From assembly GCA_003153215.1 (NCBI GenBank), contig PLXL01000227.1:1-13879 (forward strand): a stretch of DNA of 13,879 bases. The letters run 5' to 3'. The DNA comes from Candidatus Dormiibacterota bacterium (GTDB lineage: Bacteria; Chloroflexota; Dormibacteria; Aeolococcales; Aeolococcaceae). The notes under the pieces were generated by a model. That model was not told the origin of the DNA. It saw nothing but the letters and a program-made list of their open reading frames with translations, and did no database searches. This document shows positions 1-7,524 of this stretch, piece after piece. Within the stretch, counting starts at the first letter, position 1, and the number at the start of each line of letters is the position of its first letter. Position numbers and translations under genes: made by a program.

Positions 1-467
1 GGGCCAGCCCGTCGCTGGTGGAGCGGCTGCAGATCGAGGCCTACGGGGTGCCGACCCCGCTGCAGACCCTCGCCGGCATCTCCACTCCGGAGGCGCGCCT
101 GCTGGTGATCCGCCCCTACGACCGCAACTCCATCCCGGCCATCGAGAAGGCGATCCAGCGCTCCGATCTCGGGCTCACCCCGAGCAACGATGGTCAGCTG
201 ATCCGGATCGTGATCCCCCAGCTGACCGAGGAACGTCGGCACGAGCTCGGCAAGCTGTGCGCGCGCAGGGCAGAGGAGGCCCGGGTGGCGGTCCGGAACA
301 TCCGCCGCGACGAGGTCGAGCACCTCCGCAAGGTCGAGAAGGACGGCCACCTGAGCCGCGACGAGCTGGAGCGCTCGCTCGGCCAGGTGCAGCACATCAC
401 GGACCAGTTCATCGCCAAGGTCGAGGACGTCGTCAAGAAGAAGGAGGCGGAGATCCTGGAGGTCTAG
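1..467 (+). CDS. frr: Ribosome recycling factor, 5'-truncated by window edge
   Basis: Ribosome recycling factor acts in the cytoplasm with EF-G to split the post-termination ribosome so its subunits can be reused. The frame is open from the first bases (first full codon at 3) and gives 154 residues to the TAG at 465-467. The visible start, ASPSLVERLQIEAYG, aligns with residues about 32 onward of the roughly 185-residue family, so about 30 N-terminal residues lie outside the window. The GTG at 18 is therefore an internal valine, not a start. Family hallmarks seen are the PTPLQTLA segment, AIEKAIQRSDLGLTP, the LTEERR stretch and the ARVAVRNIRRD helix, followed by the C-terminal long helix ending KKKEAEILEV. 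In many bacteria pyrH precedes frr and uppS-cdsA-dxr follow; the downstream part of that order is present here. Identification is near certain. Confidence 0.97.
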   Translation, partial: ASPSLVERLQIEAYGVPTPLQTLAGISTPEARLLVIRPYDRNSIPAIEKAIQRSDLGLTPSNDGQLIRIVIPQLTEERRHELGKLCARRAEEARVAVRNIRRDEVEHLRKVEKDGHLSRDELERSLGQVQHITDQFIAKVEDVVKKKEAEILEV

Positions 468-523
468 GGTCACGCCCATCCAGGTTCTGCAAGCACGGCG
501 CGTCGGCCCGCCGCGGGGCGTGG

Positions 524-535
524 GACACTAGTGTC
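524..535. repeat. Perfect 12-base palindrome in the frr-uppS gap
   Basis: GACACTAGTGTC is a perfect inverted repeat in the 116-base gap between frr and uppS, 48 bases before the uppS start. It is less GC-rich than its surroundings and contains -10-like hexamers (GACACT on the plus strand, TAGTGT overlapping it). It could be an operator or part of a promoter for uppS. A 12-base palindrome is expected a few times by chance in a window this long, so only the location makes it notable. Confidence 0.3.
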
Positions 536-583
536 AGCGCACCGAAACGGCTTCCCGTCCGCGGCCGTTCTTTCAAGAGAGGC

Positions 584-1366
584 ATGCTCCGACCACCGCC
601 ACCCACCGCCATCCCCGCGCCTGCCCGCCCTGAGCTGCCGCGCCACATCGGCATCATCATGGACGGCAACGGCCGTTGGGCCAAGCGCCGACACCTGCCA
701 CGGGTTGCAGGTCATCGCGCTGGTGTCCGGGCGATCCGGCGGGTCATGGAGGCCTGCAACGACGCCGGTGTCCACATCCTCACCCTCTACGCCTTCAGCA
801 CCGAGAACTGGCAGCGACCCCGGGGTGAGGTGAGCTCCCTGATGCGCCTCTTCGAGGAGACGATGGACAGCGAGGTGGAGGAGCTGGATGCCAAGGGGGT
901 GCAGCTCCGGGTCATCGGGGACCGCGCCAAGCTCAGTCCGCGCCTCCGCCGCAAGGTGGACGACTGCGAGGCTCTGACCGCCCACAACGGCGCCAACATC
1001 CTCAACGTGGCCATCAACTACGGGGGGCGCAGCGAGCTGGTCGAAGCTATCCGCGAGCTGGCCTCCAACGGCGTCGACCTTCGCGCCCTGGATGAGGCGA
1101 CCCTCTCGGCGGCCCTTTACACGTCAGGGCTGCCGGACCCGGACCTCATCATCCGCACCGCGGGCGAGCTCCGGGTGAGCAACTTCCTGCTCTGGCAGGG
1201 GGCCTACGCCGAGCTGCATGTGACCGAGGCGCTCTGGCCGGACTTCGGGCCCAGCGATCTGAGCGTGGCGCTGGGCGACTTCAGCTCGCGGCGGCGGACG
1301 TTCGGGCAGGTGGCCGACCCCGCCGGCGCCGATCTGGGCACCCCGGTCGCCGCACCGGTGGGATGA
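584..1366 (+). CDS. uppS: Isoprenyl transferase (undecaprenyl diphosphate synthase)
   Basis: This cis-prenyltransferase condenses isopentenyl diphosphate onto farnesyl diphosphate to make the C55 lipid carrier for peptidoglycan and other wall polymers. It acts at the cytoplasmic face of the membrane. The 260-residue product matches the family length. HIGIIMDGNGRWAKRR (residues 21-36) contains the catalytic Asp27. LYAFSTENWQRP, NYGGRSELVEA and the diphosphate-binding block around R191, R197 and S199 (RTAGELRVSNFLLWQGAYAEL) follow, and it ends with FSSRRRTFG. The ATG at 584 is the only plausible start: no in-frame ATG or GTG precedes it in the gap, and the next ATG (660) would remove the catalytic block's N-terminus. 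A purine-rich AAGAGAGG sits only one base before the ATG, an unusually short spacing, so translation may not depend on a normal Shine-Dalgarno contact. The gene overlaps cdsA by 4 bases. Confidence 0.96.
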   Translation: MLRPPPPTAIPAPARPELPRHIGIIMDGNGRWAKRRHLPRVAGHRAGVRAIRRVMEACNDAGVHILTLYAFSTENWQRPRGEVSSLMRLFEETMDSEVEELDAKGVQLRVIGDRAKLSPRLRRKVDDCEALTAHNGANILNVAINYGGRSELVEAIRELASNGVDLRALDEATLSAALYTSGLPDPDLIIRTAGELRVSNFLLWQGAYAELHVTEALWPDFGPSDLSVALGDFSSRRRTFGQVADPAGADLGTPVAAPVG

Positions 1367-2268
1367 CCACTTCCCCGGCGCCCAGTGCGATCGGCGTCCC
1401 CCCAGCGGCGGTGGAGGCGGAGGGTGCGCCCGTGCCGGTCGGGTCTCTTTCCGGGCGCCGGATGAATCTGCTCCCGCGGGTGGCCTCCAGCGCCGTCCTC
1501 GCCATCCTCGTCGCCGGCATGATCTACGTGGGCGGCATCCCCCTCGATCTGCTGGTGGGTGCGGCCGCGGCCCTCGGCGCCTGGGAGCTGGCCAGCCTGC
1601 TCGCCCGCTGCCCCGTCCCCGCGCCGCGGTGGCTGGTGGTCGCGCTTGCCGTCTGGCTCGCGGAGCGGGCGGTCCTGCCCGGGGCGGGCGGCAATCTCGA
1701 GGTCATCCTCCCGGCCGCCCTGGCCGTCGGGATGGTCGCCGGCGTCCTCCTGCAGTCCCCCTGGGAGGGGTCCGCGGCGGGACTGGGCGGTGGTCTCTAC
1801 CTGGGTGTCGGGCTGGGCAGCCTGCTCGGCCTCTACCACTGGTCGGGCGCCGCCCCCGGCGTTGGGCTCGGCCTGGTCGCGATCGTGGTCGGGGCGGTGG
1901 TCGCCACCGACACCCTGGCCTACTTCACGGGGCACGCCCTCGGGCGGCATCCGTTCTTCCCCTCGATATCGCCGCGAAAATCGGTGGAGGGGGCGGTGGG
2001 AGGAGCCGTGGGCGCGATGCTGGTCGCCGGCATCGCCGGGCCGCTCGTGATCTCGCTCAACCCCTTCGTGGCCGTGGGCATGGGGCTGCTGATCGCCGTC
2101 GCCGCGGAGGGGGGCGACCTTGCCGAGTCGGCGCTCAAGCGGCAGGCGGGGGTCAAGGACTCGGGGAGGCTGATCCCGGGTCATGGGGGGCTGCTCGACC
2201 GCGTCGACGGCCTGCTCCTCGCCGGGCCGGCCGTATATTGCCTCCTGGTGCTGATCGCCTTCCGGTGA
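1363..2268 (+). CDS. cdsA: Phosphatidate cytidylyltransferase
   Basis: CdsA makes CDP-diacylglycerol from phosphatidic acid and CTP, the branch point for bacterial phospholipids, in the cytoplasmic membrane. The 301-residue product has a 30-35 residue Pro/Ala-rich N-terminal tail and then many hydrophobic segments (for example residues about 43-60, 62-80, 105-130 and 165-185). The family signature is complete near the C-terminus: SALKRQAGVKDSGRLIPGHGG followed directly by LLDRVD. This includes the K-D and H-G-G-x-x-D-R-x-D residues that hold the metal and substrate. The upstream SPRKSVEGAVGG block is also typical. The ATG overlaps the uppS stop codon (ATGA), which implies translational coupling. 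The first 30 residues are poorly conserved in the family, so a later start such as the Met of RRMNLLPR (residue 34) cannot be excluded. Confidence 0.95.
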   Translation: MTTSPAPSAIGVPPAAVEAEGAPVPVGSLSGRRMNLLPRVASSAVLAILVAGMIYVGGIPLDLLVGAAAALGAWELASLLARCPVPAPRWLVVALAVWLAERAVLPGAGGNLEVILPAALAVGMVAGVLLQSPWEGSAAGLGGGLYLGVGLGSLLGLYHWSGAAPGVGLGLVAIVVGAVVATDTLAYFTGHALGRHPFFPSISPRKSVEGAVGGAVGAMLVAGIAGPLVISLNPFVAVGMGLLIAVAAEGGDLAESALKRQAGVKDSGRLIPGHGGLLDRVDGLLLAGPAVYCLLVLIAFR

Positions 2269-2333
2269 GCCCGGCAGGCCGCACCGCCGTTCCACAACGC
2301 TCCCCTCACCCCCCGGAGGACCGCCCCGCTTCC

Positions 2334-3533
2334 ATGGACTCTGCAAACTCCTCTCCGGCCCCGCGCCGCGTCGTGCTCCTCGGGGCCACCGGTTCGATCG
2401 GCCGCCAGGCGGTCGACGTCATCGCACGCTTCCCGGATCGCTTCCAGGTGGTGGGGGTGGTGGCCGGTCGCGACATCGCCGGCCTGCGGGCGCTGGCCGA
2501 GCGCTTCGGGGACGCTCGGGTCGCCGTGGTCGCCCCCGACCCGGGGGCGGAGGTGCCCCACGGCTGGGGGGTCGGTCTCGACGCCGCGTGCGAGGTGGCC
2601 GCCATGCCGGCGGACGTCGTCTGCGTGGCCATCACCGGGGCGGCGGCGCTCCGGCCGACCCTGGCCGCCATCGACGCCGGTACCACCGTGGCGACCGCCA
2701 CCAAGGAGGTGCTGGTCATGGCCGGCGAGGTGGTCCGGGCCCGATCTCGCCGGTCGGGCGCCCGCATCGTCGCCATCGACAGCGAACACTCGGCGATCTG
2801 GCAGTGCCTCCGGGGCGAGGATCCGGCCAGCGTCAGCCGGCTCATCCTGACCGCCAGCGGCGGGCCGTTCCGAGAGCGCGACCCGGCCACCTTCGCCGCC
2901 ATCACCCCTGCGGAAGCCCTCCGGCATCCCACCTGGAACATGGGGCCCAAGATCACGGTTGATTGCGCGACCCTCATGAACAAGGGACTGGAGGTCATCG
3001 AGGCACACTTCCTCTTCGAGATCGACTACTCGCGGATCGACGTGCTGGTCCATCCCAGTTCGGTCATCCACTCGATGGTCGAGTTCCGGGACGGTGCCAC
3101 CAAGGCGCAGCTGGGCGTGCCCGACATGCGCCTCCCGATCGCCCTGGCGCTCGCCGACGGGGAGCGGCTTCCAGGCGTCGCCCCGGCCGCCGACCTGCCC
3201 GCGCTCTCACCCCTCCACCTCCTGCCCCTCGACCCCCAGCGCTTTCCCGCCGTCGGAGTCGCCCGGAGGGCCGGTGGGCGGGGAGGCGTGGTGCCGGCCG
3301 TGCTCAACGCGGCCAACGAGGTCTGTGTCGACGCCTTCCTCCGCGGCGCCTGCCGCTTCGACCAGATCACCGGGCTGGTGGGGGAGGCCGTGGAGGCGGC
3401 GCCGGTGGTCTCCGAGCCCTCCCTGGAGGACGTCCTCGACGCCGACGGGTGGGCCCGCCGGCGGGTGGCCGGCGCCCTGGCCCTGCCCGCCGGCGCGGCC
3501 CTGGCCGGTCCCGGAGGCGTGGGGGCGGCGTGA
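2334..3533 (+). CDS. dxr: 1-deoxy-D-xylulose 5-phosphate reductoisomerase (MEP pathway)
   Basis: DXR (IspC) converts 1-deoxyxylulose 5-phosphate to 2-C-methyl-erythritol 4-phosphate with NADPH and a divalent metal, the first committed step of the MEP pathway. It is cytoplasmic. The 399-residue length is normal. The NADPH loop GATGSIG is at residues 17-23. Metal ligands are D149 and E151 in DSEHSAIWQ and E220 in MNKGLEVIEA. H198 begins HPTWNMGPKITVD, and the C-terminal PAVLNAANEVCVDAFL block is present. The usual ANKE motif reads ATKE here (T123-K124-E125); the Lys is kept. The start is the ATG at 2334, with GGAGGA at 2315-2320, a rather long 13-base spacing. The gene lies 65 bases after cdsA and overlaps rseP by 4 bases. 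Confidence 0.96.
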   Translation: MDSANSSPAPRRVVLLGATGSIGRQAVDVIARFPDRFQVVGVVAGRDIAGLRALAERFGDARVAVVAPDPGAEVPHGWGVGLDAACEVAAMPADVVCVAITGAAALRPTLAAIDAGTTVATATKEVLVMAGEVVRARSRRSGARIVAIDSEHSAIWQCLRGEDPASVSRLILTASGGPFRERDPATFAAITPAEALRHPTWNMGPKITVDCATLMNKGLEVIEAHFLFEIDYSRIDVLVHPSSVIHSMVEFRDGATKAQLGVPDMRLPIALALADGERLPGVAPAADLPALSPLHLLPLDPQRFPAVGVARRAGGRGGVVPAVLNAANEVCVDAFLRGACRFDQITGLVGEAVEAAPVVSEPSLEDVLDADGWARRRVAGALALPAGAALAGPGGVGAA

Positions 3534-4804
3534 TCGGGTTCATCGTCGCGGTCATCGCCTTCCTGGTGCTGATCACCATCGTGGTGGTGGTCCACGAGGG
3601 CGGCCACTTCGTCCTCGCCAAGCTCTCCGGCATCCGGGTCGACGAGTTCTTCGTGGGCTTCGGCCCCCGGGTGGTGAGCTTTAAACGCGGCGACACCGAA
3701 TACGGCATCCGGGCGCTGCCGGCGGGTGGGTTCGTGCGCATGCCGGGGATGCTCGGCCTGGAGGGAGAGGCTGACGCCGGCGAGCGCAACTTCTACCGCG
3801 CCACCATCCCGCGTCGCCTGGCAACGATCGCCGCCGGGGTCGTCTTCAACCTCGTCTTCGGGGCCATCTGCCTGACCGTGGTCGCCGGCCAGCCCAGCCC
3901 CTCCTACGTCCCGTCGGGGGAGCCGGCCGCCCGAGCCGGGCTGGTCAATGGCGACGTCATCCTGAGCGTCGGGGGTTCGGCGATCAGCTACTCCTCGACC
4001 ACGGCCATCGACGACGACTTCTACGCCGCGGTCCAGAGGAGCGACGGCCGGCCGATGCCGGTCGTCTTCCAGGGCACCGATGGCGCCGACCACACCGCGA
4101 CCATCACCCCGGAGCTGGTCGTCTACGCGGAGGGGGAGTCCGGCACCTTCCCGAGCAAGCTGGCGGGCGACGCCCTGGTCATCACCTCGGTGGACGGCGC
4201 CTCCCCGGCCACGGGTGACCCCGCCGCCGTTCTCGGCAACGGGGGTCCGGTCACCGTGGGCGGCTTCGTCGAGGGCGATAGCACCGATCGGTTCAGCAAC
4301 GACCAGATCTCCGACGTGCAGGATGGGAACGGGAGCCAGACGGGCCACGTGGAGGCCGCCTGGCGCATCGGGTACGGAGCCCAGGTGCCCGGCGAGGCCC
4401 TCTTCCCGGCGCTGCGCGACGGCTTCGGGGCGATCCCCGCCTACGCCTCCTCCCTGGTCCAGGTCATCGGCCAGCTCTTCGTCCATCCCGCGCAGGCGAG
4501 CCAGCAGTTCTCCGGGCCGGTGGGCATCGCCGCCGCCGCCGGTACCTCGGTCCAGCAGGGCTGGGTCCAGTACCTCAGCCTGATCGGCATCATCAGCCTG
4601 GCGCTGGGCTTCTTCAACGTGCTGCCGATCCCCTTCCTGGACGGCGGCCGGCTGCTCTTCATCGCCATCGAGGGGGTGCTCCGGCGCCGGATCGACCCGA
4701 AGGGGCAGGCGATCGCGATCGTCGTCAGCCTCGCCTTGATTATCCTGTTGGTGGTGTTCATCACCATCAATGACATCAACCACCTCGCCGGAGGCGTCCA
4801 CTGA
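3530..4804 (+). CDS. rseP: Site-2 intramembrane zinc metalloprotease with PDZ domain (RseP/RasP family)
   Basis: This membrane protease cleaves transmembrane segments of substrates such as anti-sigma factors or leftover signal peptides. The 424-residue product starts with a transmembrane helix containing the zinc motif HEGGH (residues 22-26). The conserved VGFGPRVVSFKRGDTEYGIRALPAGGFVRM block follows, then a second helix near residues 98-118. A PDZ domain begins around residue 130 (PAARAGLVNGDVILSVGG). The second metal/active-site element is NVLPIPFLDGG, with D371, and the last helix is near residues 400-417. The stretch between the PDZ core and the C-terminal helices is long and acidic. The start is a GTG overlapping the dxr TGA (GTGA), with GGAGG at 3513-3517. 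Placement with isoprenoid and lipid genes is a common bacterial arrangement. The substrate cannot be told from the sequence. Confidence 0.94.
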   Translation: MIGFIVAVIAFLVLITIVVVVHEGGHFVLAKLSGIRVDEFFVGFGPRVVSFKRGDTEYGIRALPAGGFVRMPGMLGLEGEADAGERNFYRATIPRRLATIAAGVVFNLVFGAICLTVVAGQPSPSYVPSGEPAARAGLVNGDVILSVGGSAISYSSTTAIDDDFYAAVQRSDGRPMPVVFQGTDGADHTATITPELVVYAEGESGTFPSKLAGDALVITSVDGASPATGDPAAVLGNGGPVTVGGFVEGDSTDRFSNDQISDVQDGNGSQTGHVEAAWRIGYGAQVPGEALFPALRDGFGAIPAYASSLVQVIGQLFVHPAQASQQFSGPVGIAAAAGTSVQQGWVQYLSLIGIISLALGFFNVLPIPFLDGGRLLFIAIEGVLRRRIDPKGQAIAIVVSLALIILLVVFITINDINHLAGGVH

Positions 4805-4805
4805 G

Positions 4806-5993
4806 ATGACCCCTCCCAACCGCCGCCGGACCGTCCCCATCAACGTCGGCGGAGTCGTGATCGGCGGCGCCGCCCCGATCTCGGTCCAGACCATGACCAA
4901 GACCCAGACCGAGGACGTGAGCGCAACGCTTGCCCAGATCTTGCGGGCGGCGGCCGCGGGGGCCGACATCGTGCGGGTCACCTGCGACACCCCGGAGGCG
5001 GGCCGGGCGCTGCGCGAGATCGTCCGCAACTCGCCGGTGCCGATCGTCGCCGACGTCCACTACGACGCTCCCCGCGCCCTGGAGGCGCTCGAGGCGGGGG
5101 TCGCCTGCCTCCGGCTCAACCCCGGCAACATCACCGACTCGGCCAAGGTGGCCGACATCGCCCGCGAGGCGAGGGACCGTGACGTCCCGATGCGGATCGG
5201 GGTCAACGCCGGCAGCATCCCCGGTCGCAAGGGGCTGGAGCGCGGCCGCGGGGGCAGCGTCGACGAGACCGCGGAGCTGATGGTGGAGGCCGCCCTGGGC
5301 CACATCCGCATCCTCGAGGAGCTGGACTTTCACCAGATCAAGGTTTCCCTGAAGGCGTCGGACGTCGCCACCAACCTGGCCGCCAACCGCAAGTTCGCCG
5401 CCCTGGGCAACCGCTACCCGCTCCACCTCGGGCTCACCGAGGCGGGCCCGGTCGACACCGGCAGCATCAAGAGCGCGCTGGGCATCGGCATCCTTCTCGC
5501 CGAGGGGATCGGCGACACCATCCGTGTCTCGCTGGTTGGCGAGCCGGAGGAGGAGGTCCGGGTGGCCAGGCAGATCCTGGCCAACCTCGATGACAAGCCC
5601 AACGGGCCAAACCTCGTCGCCTGCCCCACCTGTGGGCGCCTCGAGATCGACATGTTCCCGATGGTGAAGAGGGTCGAGGAGGCGATGCAGGGCATCCGGC
5701 GGACCATCACCGTCTCGGTCATGGGCTGCGTCGTCAATGGCCCCGGCGAGGGGATGCACGCCGACATCGGCATCGCCGGTGGCAAGCACAAGGGTGCCCT
5801 CTTCAAGGCCGGCAGGGTGGTCGCCTCACTGCCCGAGGCGGAGCTGATCGACCACCTGATCGCCGAGCTGCGGGCGGTGGCGGCCGAGGACGCCGAGCTG
5901 CTGGCGGCGGGCAGGCCGCTGCCGGTGGGGCTGAGCGACGGCGTGGCGGCCCCCGAGCCGGCACGCCCGATGACCCCGCTGACCGTCGTCTGA
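4806..5993 (+). CDS. ispG: 4-hydroxy-3-methylbut-2-en-1-yl diphosphate synthase (MEP pathway, 4Fe-4S)
   Basis: IspG (GcpE) reduces methyl-erythritol cyclodiphosphate to HMBPP, the penultimate MEP-pathway step, using a [4Fe-4S] cluster and reduced ferredoxin or flavodoxin. The 395-residue product has the N-terminal TIM-barrel motifs SVQTMTKTQTEDV, VRVTCDTPE and ADVHYD, then LRLNPGNI and the VNAGSIP segment. The C-terminal cluster site is intact: C273 and C276 (CPTC), C308 (MGCVVNGPGE) and E315 as the fourth ligand. The ATG at 4806 is chosen because it lies one base after the rseP stop and has GGAGG at 4790-4794 (11-base spacing). An in-frame ATG at 4770 lies inside rseP and would add 12 residues not typical of the family. 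This gene and dxr supply isoprenoid precursor in the same transcript that encodes UppS. Confidence 0.97.
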   Translation: MTPPNRRRTVPINVGGVVIGGAAPISVQTMTKTQTEDVSATLAQILRAAAAGADIVRVTCDTPEAGRALREIVRNSPVPIVADVHYDAPRALEALEAGVACLRLNPGNITDSAKVADIAREARDRDVPMRIGVNAGSIPGRKGLERGRGGSVDETAELMVEAALGHIRILEELDFHQIKVSLKASDVATNLAANRKFAALGNRYPLHLGLTEAGPVDTGSIKSALGIGILLAEGIGDTIRVSLVGEPEEEVRVARQILANLDDKPNGPNLVACPTCGRLEIDMFPMVKRVEEAMQGIRRTITVSVMGCVVNGPGEGMHADIGIAGGKHKGALFKAGRVVASLPEAELIDHLIAELRAVAAEDAELLAAGRPLPVGLSDGVAAPEPARPMTPLTVV

Positions 5994-5995
5994 GG

Positions 5996-6020
5996 GAAAC
6001 CGGCCCCCGACCCGGCTTTC
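5996..6020 (+). other. Weak hairpin between ispG and proS
   Basis: GAAACCGG (5996-6003) can pair with CCGG plus TTTC (6012-6020), with one bulged C and an 8-base loop, directly after the ispG stop. There is no T-tract, so it is at most a weak or attenuator-like terminator for the ispG operon. It may be chance in GC-rich DNA. Confidence 0.2.
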
Positions 6021-6033
6021 GCGCCGACTCCCG

Positions 6034-6039
6034 TACACT
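6034..6039 (+). promoter_or_regulatory. Putative -10 box of proS, leaderless arrangement
   Basis: TACACT fits the TANNNT form of a -10 hexamer and ends 8 bases before the proS ATG. A start of transcription 6-7 bases downstream would fall at or next to the ATG, giving a leaderless mRNA. This agrees with the lack of any Shine-Dalgarno sequence there. No convincing -35 hexamer is visible. A nearly identical string (GTACACTCG) lies before rel. Confidence 0.45.
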
Positions 6040-6047
6040 CGGCGGCC

Positions 6048-7505
6048 ATGGCTGACGAACGACCCCCGATGCCCAAGGCGATCACGCGCAAGAGCGAGGA
6101 CTTCGACCGGTGGTACACCGACACGGTGCGCCGCGCCGAGCTGGCGGACTACACGCCGGTCCGGGGCTGCATGGTCATCCGCCCCTACGGGTACGCGCTC
6201 TGGGAGCGGATCCAGCGGGCGCTCGACGACATGCTCAAGCGGACCGGGCACGAGAACATGTACTTCCCGCTCCTCATCCCCGAGTCCTACCTGCTCAAGG
6301 AGGCTGAGCACGTCGAGGGGTTCGCCCCCGAGGTGGCCTGGGTGACCCAGGGCGGGCAGAAGGAGCTCGAGGAGCGGCTGGCGATCCGGCCGACCTCGGA
6401 GACGATCATCTGCTCGATGTTCGCGGACTGGATCCACAGCTACCGCGACCTCCCGGTGCTCATCAACCAGTGGGCCAACGTGATGCGCTGGGAGAAGCGC
6501 ACCCGGCTCTTCCTGCGGACCTCCGAGTTCCTCTGGCAGGAGGCGCACACCTTTCACGAGACCCACGCACAGGCGGCTGCCGAGGTCGACACCGGGCTCG
6601 AGTGCTACCGCGAGCTGGCCGAGGAGTGGCTCGCCATGCCGGTGATCCCGGGGCGAAAGACCGAGTCCGAGACGTTCGCCGGTGCGGAGTACACCCTCTC
6701 CATCGAGGCGATGATGAGTGACGGCTGGGCGCTCCAGTCGGGCACCGCGCATCACCTCGGGCAAAACTTCACCCGCGCCTACGGCATCAGCTTCAGCGAC
6801 CGGGAGAACGTGCTCCAGCATCCGTTCCAGACGTCGTGGGGGCTGTCGACGCGGATCATCGGCGGGCTCATCATGGCCCATGGCGACGACGCCGGCCTCG
6901 TCATGCCGCCCCGCGTCGCACCGATCCAGGTCGTGGTCGTCCCGATCACCCGGAGCAACGACCCGGAGGGGGCGGAGGCCGTCGACGAGGCGTGCCGGCG
7001 GATCGAGGCCGAGGCGGGCGACGTGCGCCTGCGCATCGACCGGCGGGAGGGCATACGCCCGGGTGAGAAATACGCCCACTGGGAGCTGCGAGGGGTGCCT
7101 CTCCGGGTGACCGTGGGCGCCCGCGACCTCGCCGCCGGCCAGGTGACCGTCACGCGCCGGGTCGACGGAGAGAGCTGGCCCGAGCCGCTCGACGGGGCGG
7201 CTGCGCGGCTGCCCGCGCTCCTCGACGAGGCCCAGGCTCGCATCCGGACCAGGGCCGAGGGGCTGCTCCGCGACCGGAGCGTCGAGGTCAAGAGCCTGGA
7301 TGAGCTGCGTGAGGCCTTTGCCGAGAGGCCGGTCTTCGCCAACGCCCCCTTCTGCGAACGTCCGGCCTGCGAGGAGGCGGTCACGTCGGCCGCCCACGCA
7401 CTCACCATCCGGGTGCTGCGGCGCGACCGGAGCGGGGAGGTGGGGCGGTGCCTGGCCTGCCGTGAGGCCTCGTCCGAGGTCGCGGTGATCGCCCGGGCGT
7501 ACTAG
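6048..7505 (+). CDS. proS: Prolyl-tRNA synthetase, short eukaryote/archaea-like type
   Basis: This class II synthetase charges tRNA-Pro with proline in the cytoplasm. The 485-residue length and features are those of the archaeal/eukaryotic-like ProRS, not the roughly 570-residue bacterial form with an inserted editing domain. Seen in order are the N-terminal SEDFDRWYTDTVRRAELADYTPVRGCMVIRPYGYALWE block, the substrate-binding IRPTSET, motif 2 (RTSEFLWQEAHTFHE), HHLGQNF, motif 3 (GLSTRIIGGLIMAHGDD) and an anticodon-binding domain from about residue 300. A C-terminal zinc-type domain follows, with C436, C441, C468 and C471, ending in the conserved final Tyr (Y485). The ATG at 6048 has no Shine-Dalgarno sequence but a -10-like TACACT just before it, suggesting a leaderless transcript separate from the ispG operon. 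The gene converges on the proline-rich gene with a 19-base gap. Confidence 0.96.
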   Translation: MADERPPMPKAITRKSEDFDRWYTDTVRRAELADYTPVRGCMVIRPYGYALWERIQRALDDMLKRTGHENMYFPLLIPESYLLKEAEHVEGFAPEVAWVTQGGQKELEERLAIRPTSETIICSMFADWIHSYRDLPVLINQWANVMRWEKRTRLFLRTSEFLWQEAHTFHETHAQAAAEVDTGLECYRELAEEWLAMPVIPGRKTESETFAGAEYTLSIEAMMSDGWALQSGTAHHLGQNFTRAYGISFSDRENVLQHPFQTSWGLSTRIIGGLIMAHGDDAGLVMPPRVAPIQVVVVPITRSNDPEGAEAVDEACRRIEAEAGDVRLRIDRREGIRPGEKYAHWELRGVPLRVTVGARDLAAGQVTVTRRVDGESWPEPLDGAAARLPALLDEAQARIRTRAEGLLRDRSVEVKSLDELREAFAERPVFANAPFCERPACEEAVTSAAHALTIRVLRRDRSGEVGRCLACREASSEVAVIARAY

Positions 7506-7507
7506 CT

Positions 7508-7524
7508 GGGGACGGACCCTCCCC
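7508..7524. terminator. Possible short bidirectional terminator hairpin
   Basis: GGGGA (7508-7512) can pair with TCCCC (7520-7524) around a 7-base loop in the 19-base gap between the converging stop codons of proS and the proline-rich gene. The stem is only 5 base pairs and no T-tract follows on either strand. The call rests mainly on position. Confidence 0.25.

Noticed and set aside
18..20. GTG as the start of frr
   Set aside because: The preceding codons (ASPSL) are conserved RRF sequence, so the gene extends beyond the window's left edge.
3026..5029. A 667-codon open frame on the minus strand across dxr, rseP and ispG
   Set aside because: The plus-strand genes here have full family motifs. 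In GC-rich DNA long antisense frames are common, and this one has low-complexity Asp/Gly/Arg-rich content with no recognisable domain.
5826..7397. A 523-codon minus-strand frame across proS
   Set aside because: proS in the opposite strand is unmistakable. The antisense translation has no domain and is another GC-driven shadow.
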